Positions 36,986 to 45,214 of a DNA stretch of 64,000 nt are shown in pieces. The DNA comes from Fen-1135 sp963705275 (GTDB taxonomy: Bacteria > Desulfobacterota > Syntrophia > Syntrophales > UBA2185). The first letter of the stretch is position 1, and each line of letters starts with the position of its first letter. The translations under genes and the position numbers were made by a program. Location: NCBI GenBank assembly GCA_963705275.1, contig OY970063.1, positions 2,480,001 through 2,544,000 on the forward strand, given 5' to 3'. The notes beneath the pieces were generated by a model. It was not told the DNA's origin. It ran no database searches and worked only from the letters and a program-made list of their open reading frames with translations.

Positions 36986-38176
36986 ATGGAAGTATTTGAA
37001 ACATCAGTACTCGCAGGTATCCGGATGAAGAACCGTATTATCCGTTCCGCAACCTATGAAGGTATGTGCGATACCCAAGGCCATCCTCAGCCCTCATACT
37101 ACGAACTCTATGAAAAATTATCGAGCGGTGGGGCAGGAGCCATCATTACCGGCTTGGCGGCTGTCAATCGAACAGGCAGAAATCATAGGTCCATGGGCAT
37201 AATTGATGATGATGCCTACATTACAGAGTTCCGGAAACTGAGCTCGGTCGTTCAGGCAAATGGAACCCCCATCATAATGCAAATCGCCCATTGTGGAGGG
37301 TTTTCCGCCAAGGCAGTAACGAACACTGAACCTGTCGCGCCCTCACCATTCGTAAATAACCTTTCACGTCAAAAAGCCCGGGAATTGTCCCATACTGAGA
37401 TCGAAGAAATCGTCAGCGATTTTGTAAAGGCCATTATTCGTGTCCGGCAAGCAGGCTTCGATGGGGTACAGCTCCATGCCGCCCATGGATACCTTCTTTC
37501 GGAATTTCTTTCGCCACATGTGAATAGGCGCACGGATCGATGGGGTGGAACCACTGAAAACAGATGCAGAATCGTCATGGAGATTCTCGAACGTGCCCGT
37601 AAGGAAGTGGGTGACTATCCGATCCTAATAAAGATGAGCGCCTATGATTTTGATAGAGGCGGCATGCGGATTGATGAATCGATCAAGGTATCCCGATTAC
37701 TGGAGATTGCAGGATGCTCCGCGATTGAGGTATCATGCGGAGGTGTTAACGATACATTCCCTTCCATCAGATCAGATAAATTCCCCATTAAAGCGGCATT
37801 GGCCTTTGTACCGCCTTTTAAGAAGATGCCGAAACCGGTCAAATTTCTTGCATCGATTATAATGAGATTTACGATGAAGTCACACACCCCCTTGTTCAAC
37901 TACAATGTGGATGCCGCTGTGCAGATAAAACAGAACGTCGGTATTCCAGTTATTGTCGTCGGCGGAATTCATAGGCTGACAGATATTGAGGATGTCATTT
38001 GCAATAAAGGGATTAACTATGTTTCCATGTGCCGACCATTTATCATCGAACCCGCAATAGTGAAAAGGTTCCAGGAGAATAAACAAAGTGAATCCCGATG
38101 TATCAATTGCAGCTATTGTCTCATGGGAGTCGTGTCATCCCCGCTTCGATGTTATTACGGGAAGATACCGCGTTGA
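36986..38176 (+). CDS. old yellow enzyme-type NADH:flavin oxidoreductase with Cys cluster
   Basis: A 396-residue FMN protein with the TIM-barrel of the old yellow enzyme family (FETSVLAGIRMKNRIIRS start; AAHGYLLSEFLSPHVN with the substrate-binding His; RTDRWGG). Catalysis reduces activated C=C bonds. The C-terminal 30 residues hold CINCSYC and a fourth Cys 10 residues on (SSPLRC), like the 4Fe-4S site of the 2,4-dienoyl-CoA reductase subfamily, but the second FAD/NADH domain of those proteins is missing. Electrons may therefore come from a partner, perhaps the adjacent nitroreductase. A GGGAGGAGG site precedes the ATG. Confidence 0.82.
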   Translation: MEVFETSVLAGIRMKNRIIRSATYEGMCDTQGHPQPSYYELYEKLSSGGAGAIITGLAAVNRTGRNHRSMGIIDDDAYITEFRKLSSVVQANGTPIIMQIAHCGGFSAKAVTNTEPVAPSPFVNNLSRQKARELSHTEIEEIVSDFVKAIIRVRQAGFDGVQLHAAHGYLLSEFLSPHVNRRTDRWGGTTENRCRIVMEILERARKEVGDYPILIKMSAYDFDRGGMRIDESIKVSRLLEIAGCSAIEVSCGGVNDTFPSIRSDKFPIKAALAFVPPFKKMPKPVKFLASIIMRFTMKSHTPLFNYNVDAAVQIKQNVGIPVIVVGGIHRLTDIEDVICNKGINYVSMCRPFIIEPAIVKRFQENKQSESRCINCSYCLMGVVSSPLRCYYGKIPR

Positions 38177-38592
38177 TAAGTCCTGTAATTTACGACCCTT
38201 CCTACCATCGTCAATCATTAATTTGTAAGTATATTTTCTTAAATGCCATCGATCCGCTGTCAATATCTTCTTATCGTTTCTAAGAAAATCCCCTGCAGGG
38301 ATATCAATGCAAGTAAGCAATTATTTTGAATTTTTCATGAGTTCCCGGCGGGGAATGAGGCAGGGGCGGCAGAAAAATTCACTAAAATCTTTAATTTCCA
38401 TCAAAATGGCCATCTTTTGTGATTGACACATCGTTTTACACTCCATACACTGTTAAGGGAAATAATTGGAATATTGAAGCTCTCCGCAGCAAGTTGTAGA
38501 GAATCTTCGATTTTTAACGAACAGTATCGTTCGGCATTCGCTCGCTACCGAATTCAGGACATAAATTTTTGGTTGCCGGAGAAACGGTGTAA
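38177..38592. other. AT-rich spacer of about 415 bases
   Basis: No gene found. The palindrome CCCTGCAGGG is at about 38290. A promoter candidate for the channel gene lies at its right end (38423-38451). Confidence 0.5.
38423..38451 (+). promoter_or_regulatory. candidate sigma-70 promoter for the channel gene
   Basis: TTGACA (38423-38428), a 17-base spacer and TACACT (38446-38451). The next start codon on this strand is at 38593, giving an untranslated leader of about 135 bases in which no structure was recognised. Confidence 0.5.
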
Positions 38593-39732
38593 ATGAACAT
38601 CCCTATGTTTATTGCGGGACTGGTTTTGATCCTCGTCGTTTTGGGGGATGCCTTTGAAACGATGGTGCTCCCGCGCCGCGTGACACGCCGGTTCAGACTC
38701 GCCCGTCTCTTCTTCCGATATTCGTGGAAGTTATGGCTGATGATCGCCAGGTTGATACATTCAGGCAAAGGGAGGGAAACCTTTCTCGGCTTCTTCGGTC
38801 CTTTTACGATGCTCATGCTGATCATCCTTTGGGCAACCGGGCTGGTCTTCGGCTTTGCCTTTATGCTCTGGGCATCCGGTTCGACCCTCACGATGCAGGC
38901 AGGGATTGTCGGTTTCGCAACATACCTCTATCTTAGCGGAACCACTCTGTTCACTCTAGGTTTGGGCGACGTGACTCCGACTACTCCTTTAGGCAGGGCA
39001 TTGATTGCCGCGGAGTCCGGATTGGGCCTCGGGTTTCTTGCCCTCGTCATCAGTTACCTGCCGCTCTTGAACCAGTCGTTCTCTCGTCGCGAAGTGACTA
39101 TTTCACTCCTCGACTCGCACGCGGGTTCGCCGCCCACCGCCGCTGAGTTGATACGGCGCCATATCCATGACGGCGATGTTGATGAACTTCGCCAACATCT
39201 TCACGGATGGGAACGCTGGTCGGCTGAATTGCTTGAGAGCCATTTATCCTATCCGGTGCTGGCTCAATTTCGTTCCCATCATGACAACCAATCGTGGCTC
39301 GGATCGCTAGCGGCGATACTGGACACCTGTGCCTTTGTGCTGGCGGGTATCGAAGGGGTGTGCAAGGATCAGGCGAAATTCACTTTTGCCATGACCCGGC
39401 ATGCTATTGTCGACATCGCCGGGGTCTTCAACCGTCCTCCCGTCCATCCGGAAAAGGATCGACTTCCCAGGGCCGACCTTGAATATCTTTGCTCCATGTT
39501 GTCAGAGGCGGGTCTCAAGCTTGAGGAGATCGATGCCCTCGAAAAGGCGCTCAAGGAATTGCGCTCGATGTATGAACCATATATCCACGCCCTTTCCATA
39601 TACCTGCATATTACTATTCCACCTTGGATCTCGAGATCGAAGCGCCCGGACGACTGGCAGACGAGCCGCTGGGATACCGCGGGTATCGAGAGAAAGAAAA
39701 CGTTGAGGGAGATTTGGGAGGATCATTTTTGA
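38593..39732 (+). CDS. two-pore-segment ion channel protein (potassium channel family)
   Basis: A 379-residue inner-membrane protein. Helices at about residues 5-25, 75-105 and 130-155 surround a pore loop at residues 113-125 with the filter TLFTLGLGDVTP. The filter reads T-L-G-L-G-D where K+ channels have T-V-G-Y-G-D. The last 220 residues are soluble and helical, with no RCK/TrkA-N signature seen. Homologues are annotated as ion-transport-2 or ion channel family proteins. The ion selectivity is uncertain because of the Tyr to Leu change. It stands alone with its own promoter candidate. Confidence 0.72.
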   Translation: MNIPMFIAGLVLILVVLGDAFETMVLPRRVTRRFRLARLFFRYSWKLWLMIARLIHSGKGRETFLGFFGPFTMLMLIILWATGLVFGFAFMLWASGSTLTMQAGIVGFATYLYLSGTTLFTLGLGDVTPTTPLGRALIAAESGLGLGFLALVISYLPLLNQSFSRREVTISLLDSHAGSPPTAAELIRRHIHDGDVDELRQHLHGWERWSAELLESHLSYPVLAQFRSHHDNQSWLGSLAAILDTCAFVLAGIEGVCKDQAKFTFAMTRHAIVDIAGVFNRPPVHPEKDRLPRADLEYLCSMLSEAGLKLEEIDALEKALKELRSMYEPYIHALSIYLHITIPPWISRSKRPDDWQTSRWDTAGIERKKTLREIWEDHF

Positions 39733-39776
39733 TGGAATGAGGGGTGAGGACAAAAAATATAATCAGGAGAGGGAGA

Positions 39777-40553
39777 ATGAATTACAAACTTATTAAATTT
39801 GAAAAGACGAATGCCGTTGGGACCCTTACATTAAACAATCCGGAAAAAAGAAATGCCCTTTCTATTGAGATGTTGAAAGAGCTTCACTGCATGCTGGACG
39901 AGATCAAAGGAAAAAGCGATGTGAAGGTCGTCATCGTCAGGGGCGCCGGCAAGATTTTTTCGTCAGGCCATGACCTGACGGACATGATAGGCCATGGGCT
40001 CAAGGACTACCAGGAGGTATTCGATACGTGCAGCGCCTTTATGCTGAAGATACAGGATATGCCGCAGCCCTTCATAGCGCAGGTGCATGGCATAGCAACC
40101 GCCGCCGGATGTCAGCTCGTAGCCGCGTGCGACCTTGCCGTTGCTGAGGAAGGCACCCTCTTCGGGACGCCGGGTGTTAGGCTTGGCATCTTCTGCACTA
40201 CACCGGCAATTCCTTTGGTTCGCGCTGTGGGAAGAAAACGGGCCCTGGAGATGCTCTTCACAGGACGGATGGTATCGGCGAAAGAGGCCGAGCAGTTCGG
40301 ACTTGTCAACAAGGTTGTGCCCATGGATAAGCTGGAGGGAGAAACGAAAGCCATGGCGGAGAAGATCGCCGAGGCGAGCTCGTTGACGCTCAAGATCGGC
40401 AAGAGCGCCTTTTATGCGCAGGTGAACCTGAGCGATGCGCAAGCGTATGATATCGGCAATGAAGTGATGGTAGGGAACCTGTTTGCGGATGACGCTGCAG
40501 AGGGAATCCGCGCTTTTCTCGAAAAACGCAAACCCCAGTGGACTGGAAAATGA
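39777..40553 (+). CDS. enoyl-CoA hydratase/isomerase-family protein (ECHDC3-like)
   Basis: A 258-residue crotonase-fold protein, cytoplasmic, usually a trimer of dimers acting on acyl-CoA. The oxyanion-hole segments are intact (FSSGHDLTDM and HGIATAAGCQLVAACDL). The usual catalytic Glu positions are changed: AAGCQ in place of GGGxE, and FGTPGVRLGIF in place of FGxPEvxLG. This pattern fits the ECHDC3-like branch, which lacks the hydratase glutamates, so a normal hydratase activity is doubtful. The ATG at 39777 follows AGGAGAGGG; the upstream GTG is rejected. An ACT-domain gene follows. Confidence 0.85.
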   Translation: MNYKLIKFEKTNAVGTLTLNNPEKRNALSIEMLKELHCMLDEIKGKSDVKVVIVRGAGKIFSSGHDLTDMIGHGLKDYQEVFDTCSAFMLKIQDMPQPFIAQVHGIATAAGCQLVAACDLAVAEEGTLFGTPGVRLGIFCTTPAIPLVRAVGRKRALEMLFTGRMVSAKEAEQFGLVNKVVPMDKLEGETKAMAEKIAEASSLTLKIGKSAFYAQVNLSDAQAYDIGNEVMVGNLFADDAAEGIRAFLEKRKPQWTGK

Positions 40554-40698
40554 CAAACCCCGACCAGACATGCAATCGCCATTCGAAATGTGATATATGG
40601 ATGGTGGGTTGCCAGTCTGAGCTCGGTTATGTTTTTGGCGGGTCTTATCAAGATGTATTTCAGATTGCGGTTTAGCAAAAAATAAGGAGGAACGTGAT

Positions 40699-41100
40699 AT
40701 GGCCGAGGCAAAGAAATTAAAGCAGCTAAGTTTTTCCCTGACCAACAAGGTTGGATTATTGGCCCAAGTGGCATCTGCCCTCTCCCAGGCAAAGGTCAAT
40801 ATAGAGGCGATCTGCGCTTATGAGATGGACGATAAGGGATATTTCATGGTGGTCACCGACAATAATGCAAAGGCGAAGAAGGTGCTGACCAAAATGGGAG
40901 CCAATGTTGAGGTGGAAGACGTTCTCATTGTCGGTGTGCCGAATAAAGTCGGACAGCTACAGAAACTTGCAAAGAAAATTTCCGATGCGGGAGTTGACAT
41001 TTACTATGCCTATGGAAGCCCCGGCGCGGGCAAGACGACATGCCTCGTCTTTAAGACCGCCAATGACGGCAAAGCGTTGAAAGCAATCAACGCGAAGTAA
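40699..41100 (+). CDS. tandem ACT-domain protein
   Basis: A 133-residue soluble protein with two ACT domains (about 6-68 and 72-130), each with the beta-alpha-beta-beta-alpha-beta pattern (SFSLTNKVGLLAQVASAL; GVPNKVGQLQKLAKKI). ACT domains bind amino acids and regulate enzymes or transport. Stand-alone tandem ACT proteins are common near acyl-CoA and phenylacetate-CoA ligase genes in Desulfobacterota. The enoyl-CoA hydratase-like gene lies just upstream. An AAGGAGGAACG site precedes the ATG. A GGGAGGAG/CTCCTCCC hairpin lies downstream (41144-41177) without a U-run. Confidence 0.82.
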   Translation: MAEAKKLKQLSFSLTNKVGLLAQVASALSQAKVNIEAICAYEMDDKGYFMVVTDNNAKAKKVLTKMGANVEVEDVLIVGVPNKVGQLQKLAKKISDAGVDIYYAYGSPGAGKTTCLVFKTANDGKALKAINAK

Positions 41101-41217
41101 TTTCCTGTCGGCCAATCGCCGAGAAGGCCGGTTCCAGATCAAAGGGAGGAGTTTACGGCTGCACGCCGGCTCCTCCCCGTATCCGCTTCATTGCATGATA
41201 AAGCCATGCGGCCTTGA

Positions 41218-41439
41218 TCAGCGCCTATTGCCTTTAACCTCCACTGGTATTCCCCACCATCCATCCTGTTTAGTTTCCTTAACATCATCAACGGATGGAT
41301 TATGGTAACCAAATGCAGAGAAACCCATGTGATCCCCGGAAGCATATATAGACTTGTGCTTCCAGAATTCGGATTGTTCTGCAAGGTGGCCGCAGCCTGA
41401 TACGATAAAGATGATTAATAGGATAAATAGCTTTTTCAT
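41218..41439 (-). CDS. small lipoprotein
   Basis: A 73-residue protein with a clear lipoprotein signal: MKKLFILLIIFIVSGCG, lipobox V-S-G-C with the acylated Cys at 16. The mature part (about 58 residues) is polar with aromatic residues and no known motif. GAAAGGAA precedes the ATG. The function is unknown; the gene stands alone between two plus-strand genes. Confidence 0.65.
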   Translation of the reverse strand: MKKLFILLIIFIVSGCGHLAEQSEFWKHKSIYASGDHMGFSAFGYHNPSVDDVKETKQDGWWGIPVEVKGNRR

Positions 41440-41693
41440 ATGATATATTCCTTTCTATCAGAAGTGAATTTGCAATCAAAGTCAAACGTGTCTTTATTAC
41501 TACAAAGAAAAGCGTTTTGGTATCCAATTTATGAGATTATGTATTTTTTTTCGTCCCACTGAGAAAAGAGAGCATCGGGTGAGCATTCATGTCCATTGAC
41601 TGCATATGTTTTCATCAATAATTCCCCTTGACTTAATTCGGTTTACCCATTTACTATCCTCGCCTATACAAACATCTTAAGGAGTTAGATATC

Positions 41694-42464
41694 TTGACCA
41701 TGCCGATAGGGACGCGACGCAGTGAACTGAAAGGCGTGAAAGAAAATCAAGTCGCTCTGGTGACGGGAGGCAGTCGAGGCATTGGCCGCGCGATTGCGCT
41801 TGAGCTGTCATCAGCGGGATATGAGACGATTATTACGTACAAATCCAACGATGTTTCGGCAGAAGAGACCCTGGATATCATTCGATCTAAAGGCGGCGCG
41901 GGGGAAAAGGTCCGGTTTGATGTGACCGATTCGAGAGAGACGGAACGGCGGATGGATGATATCCTCACCCGGCACAAGAACATTCGCGTCCTCGTCAATA
42001 ACGCCGGAATCACTGCTGACGGATTGTTCATGACGATGCGCGAAGAAAATTGGGATAGGGTGATTCAAACGACCCTTAAAGGCTTTTACAACGTGACCAA
42101 GCCGGTGATAAAGAGAATGGCAAGGAATCACCGGGGATGTGTTGTCTCTATCTCGTCTATATCAGCTCTCGTGGGAAACAGGGGACAGGCTAATTACGCT
42201 GCGGCAAAGGCGGGATTGATTGCCGCCAGCCGCTCACTCGCATCGGAGGTGGCAAGGTTAGGCATCCGTGTCAATGTGGTTGCCCCGGGTCTCATCGATA
42301 CAGAGATGATCAAGGGAGCGCCGCTGCAGAAAATTAAAGAAATCATTCCAATGGCGAGAATCGGGAGACCCGAGGAAGTGGCTAAGGTCGTCCGTTTCCT
42401 GTGTTCCGATGACGCCTCTTACATTACAGGGCAGGTAATTTCCGTCAACGGCGGCATGTTTTAG
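41694..42464 (+). CDS. 3-oxoacyl-ACP reductase FabG-type SDR
   Basis: A 256-residue short-chain dehydrogenase/reductase, NADPH-dependent, cytoplasmic. The cofactor motif is TGGSRGIG (residues 27-34), NNAG at 99-102, and the catalytic Ser, Tyr and Lys lie in SISSISA and NYAAAKAG. The C-terminal SDDASYITGQVISVNGG is typical of FabG. A TTG start at 41694 is preferred, as AAGGAG lies 8 bases upstream; ATG at 41700 would be too far. A stand-alone FabG-like copy, outside a fatty-acid cluster, so its substrate may be a polyketide or hydroxyacyl-CoA. Confidence 0.85.
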   Translation: MTMPIGTRRSELKGVKENQVALVTGGSRGIGRAIALELSSAGYETIITYKSNDVSAEETLDIIRSKGGAGEKVRFDVTDSRETERRMDDILTRHKNIRVLVNNAGITADGLFMTMREENWDRVIQTTLKGFYNVTKPVIKRMARNHRGCVVSISSISALVGNRGQANYAAAKAGLIAASRSLASEVARLGIRVNVVAPGLIDTEMIKGAPLQKIKEIIPMARIGRPEEVAKVVRFLCSDDASYITGQVISVNGGMF

Positions 42465-42477
42465 CAGGCGTGTCTTT

Positions 42478-43365
42478 TTAGAACGAATATACAGCTCCTA
42501 AATTCACCCCATAGAGATGCGCTTTGCTTGCCGGCTCGTAAGTCAAGTCCACAGTGTCACTCTGTCCGATTTCGCTATATTCATACCATGGCTTGATAAT
42601 GACTGACCAGGATTGAGAGAATTTGTACCGCAAAGGAACTTCTGCATAATATCCAATTTTGTTCCCCAGCTTGAACTCAGGGTCGTTGGAAGTGGGATCT
42701 AATTCAGAGAAGTAGGCTATCATCTTGCCATAGAACATTATGCGAAGACCAGCATTTGGTTCGATTACCACTCTTTCGCCGCAGTTGAATTCGGCTGCTA
42801 CACCGACAGGAATATAATGCCAGTAGTATTTTTCTCTATAAGAGGCGTAGGTCGCCGTCACCGATGCTTGGCCGCGCTCCCACTGACGATAACCATATCC
42901 AGTGTAAGGTTTTAAGGAAATATTTCTTGCGATGGCAAAATTGTAGCCTACATTCAATTCTCCGCGGAAAAATGATTGACGATTATCGTTTGAAAACCTT
43001 ATAGGTGTGCCGGACTGCGTGGTTCCGTCAAATTCAACATCTCCGAGAGAGAATTCAAAAAATATCTTTGAGTAGAAATCATTTTTCTTGTTGTAGCTGA
43101 AACCCAGGTAAGCGCCCGGCAGCCACCCGTTTTCAGTGCTCTTCTTGGGGGCGGGCAGATCTTCCTTATAATCGAGCCTCCAATACATTAAGGCGAATTC
43201 CAGGTTATAATTGGGGACATTCTTTTGAGTGTCAGTTATTTTGTCGGAGGAAAGGGGATTGACTGCCTGCTTTTCAGCGGCTGAGGAGAAGCCTGGTAAA
43301 ATTAACAGGAATATGCCGACCACGGTGTACAGGACTTTAGCCTTCATAATAGGAAGCATCCTCAT
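42478..43365 (-). CDS. outer-membrane beta-barrel protein
   Basis: A 295-residue exported protein; signal peptide ends near FSSAAE. The remainder is made of alternating amphipathic strands with aromatic girdle residues (FALMYWRLDYK, GFSYNKKNDFYSKIFFEFSLG, GYGYRQWERG) and ends in SF, a typical barrel-assembly signal. GGAGGAGAAC precedes the ATG at 43365. Not assigned to a named porin family. The stop lies 13 bases from the convergent FabG gene. Confidence 0.7.
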   Translation of the reverse strand: MRMLPIMKAKVLYTVVGIFLLILPGFSSAAEKQAVNPLSSDKITDTQKNVPNYNLEFALMYWRLDYKEDLPAPKKSTENGWLPGAYLGFSYNKKNDFYSKIFFEFSLGDVEFDGTTQSGTPIRFSNDNRQSFFRGELNVGYNFAIARNISLKPYTGYGYRQWERGQASVTATYASYREKYYWHYIPVGVAAEFNCGERVVIEPNAGLRIMFYGKMIAYFSELDPTSNDPEFKLGNKIGYYAEVPLRYKFSQSWSVIIKPWYEYSEIGQSDTVDLTYEPASKAHLYGVNLGAVYSF

Positions 43366-43634
43366 GTTCTCCTCCGCCGGAAGGTTCGCCGGGCTGATGA
43401 ACTTTATTATCGCGCGTGATCAGTAGCATATGTGGACATTATATGCAATTGTTTCGAGAGAAATTAATTGCGGCAGAAAGCTGATAAAGCGGCAATAAAT
43501 TTGTGTCAAAAATCCTTTCAGTGTTGGTCTATGGATCGGGCAGTTTGTTTAGATAATCCTTTTATGGTAATGAATATGAAATTTGAACGCAGGACTTGTC
43601 ATATGACTTTTTTTGAAACAGGTAAATCGTTTCC

Positions 43635-44321
43635 ATGATACCCATCCGTGACACCATCCCATCGAGGCATTATCCCGTTATCAACACGGTTATCATCGTT
43701 GCAAACATCCTCTTTTATATGGTGGAGATGTCTCAGGGGGAGGCGCTCGACAGGTTTATATATGCCTACGGCCTCGTTCCGGCACGCTATTCAATGCTTC
43801 AGATTGCGGCACATTTCACTTTCTTCCAGCAGATTTTTTCCCTCGTCTCATTCATGTTTCTCCATGGCAGCTTCTGGCACCTGGCGGGCAATATGTGGTT
43901 CCTTTACATTTTCGGGGACAACGTGGAAGACCGTGTCGGGCATTTAAGATATCTTTTCTTTTATCTTCTTTGCGGGATCTCATCGGGCGTTGCACATCTA
44001 TTCTTCAATTTGGATTCCGCGATGCCGACGATTGGGGCGAGCGGCGCCATAGCAGGGGTGATGGGTGCGTACTTCATCCTTTACCCTAAGGCGCGAATTG
44101 TCACGCTCATTCCCATAATTTTCATTCCCTACTTTGTGGAGCTTCCTGCGGCGATCTTCTTAGGCATCTGGATTTTTATACAATTCATCAGCGCGGCGCT
44201 GACAAATGTTAATGCGGGCGGCATTGCGTGGTGGGCGCATATAGGAGGTTTTATCTTCGGCGCTCTATTCCTGAAAATCTTCCTTGGTAGGAGCATTTAC
44301 CTGCCACTCTACTCCTGTTAA
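43635..44321 (+). CDS. rhomboid-family intramembrane serine protease
   Basis: A 228-residue inner-membrane protein with six predicted helices. The conserved Asn in HLAGNMWFLYIFGDNVED, the nucleophile in GASGAIAG (Ser in the fourth helix) and the His in WWAHIGGF form the usual rhomboid catalytic set. Cleaves single-pass membrane proteins within the membrane; targets are unknown. No extra domains. The ATG has no strong ribosome site. Confidence 0.88.
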   Translation: MIPIRDTIPSRHYPVINTVIIVANILFYMVEMSQGEALDRFIYAYGLVPARYSMLQIAAHFTFFQQIFSLVSFMFLHGSFWHLAGNMWFLYIFGDNVEDRVGHLRYLFFYLLCGISSGVAHLFFNLDSAMPTIGASGAIAGVMGAYFILYPKARIVTLIPIIFIPYFVELPAAIFLGIWIFIQFISAALTNVNAGGIAWWAHIGGFIFGALFLKIFLGRSIYLPLYSC

Positions 44322-44400
44322 ATCATCCTTGTACACCGTCAATCGGCAATTTATAAATTACCTATAAATGTATCAACATATCAATTGGGAGGTCGAGCAA

Positions 44401-44922
44401 ATGAAAAAAATAATTTGGGCCGCGATTGTCGTTTTATTTATCACAAGTTATGCCCTTGCCGATCAAATCACAGTACAGATGAATCTGGTAAACGAGCAGG
44501 GCATCGGAAAGAATATAGGCACCGTTACCGCCATGGATAGCCGGCACGGTCTCATCCTCATTCCTGAATTGAAGGATCTCACCCCCGGCATACACGGCTT
44601 CCATGTTCATCAGATGCCCTATTGCGGCGAGGCTATGAAAGACGGGAAACATGTCGCAGCGCTCGCAGCGGGAGGTCACTTCGACCCCTTGGGGACGAAC
44701 AAACATGAAGGGCCATACGGGGCGGGACATTTGGGAGATCTGCCCTTCCTGTATGCCGGTGCAGACGGCAAAGCGGTATCGCCGGTGCTCGCCCCCCGCC
44801 TGAAGGTTGCGGACCTGAAGGGAAAATCATTGATGATACATGCAGGCGGCGACAATTATTCCGACTATCCTGAGACCCTCGGAGGGGGCGGAGCCCGGGT
44901 CGCCTGTGGCATAATAAAATAA
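44401..44922 (+). CDS. sodC: periplasmic Cu-Zn superoxide dismutase
   Basis: Detoxifies superoxide in the periplasm. The 173 residues start with a signal peptide (1-19). Cu ligands are in HGFHVHQM, Zn and further His residues in GGHFDPLG and HEGPYGAGHLGD, and the last Cu His in MIHAGGDNY; the disulfide Cys pair is in PYCGE and RVACGI. The start at 44401 is set by GGGAGGTCGAG upstream; a longer frame is rejected. It needs copper, and the window also carries copper efflux. Confidence 0.9.
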   Translation: MKKIIWAAIVVLFITSYALADQITVQMNLVNEQGIGKNIGTVTAMDSRHGLILIPELKDLTPGIHGFHVHQMPYCGEAMKDGKHVAALAAGGHFDPLGTNKHEGPYGAGHLGDLPFLYAGADGKAVSPVLAPRLKVADLKGKSLMIHAGGDNYSDYPETLGGGGARVACGIIK

Positions 44923-45214
44923 CATAATGCAGTTCAAAAGAATATGTTACCCGACTGCTGTTAATTGGCAGTCTCGCGCGCATTTGCACTAGAGTGGAAG
45001 GGCCAAGGCTGAGAGTGAATTTGCGTCATCATTTCAGGCATCTCACCGTTCGCATCAAGTGCCGGGAAAAACAGCGGCAAGGCTAAGCTCTCTCATCGCA
45101 TTAATCATCAAGACAAAAGATAATCTCAAGTTGCTTTATCAAATGCCTTTTGGTATTTTACCGACTCATTTATCTTCATACTGATATCGCTTGGGAAGAA
45201 GGTCATATAGAGAA

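Noticed and set aside
41144..41177. Terminator after the ACT-domain gene
   Set aside because: The GGGAGGAG/CTCCTCCC stem is good but no T-run follows on either strand.
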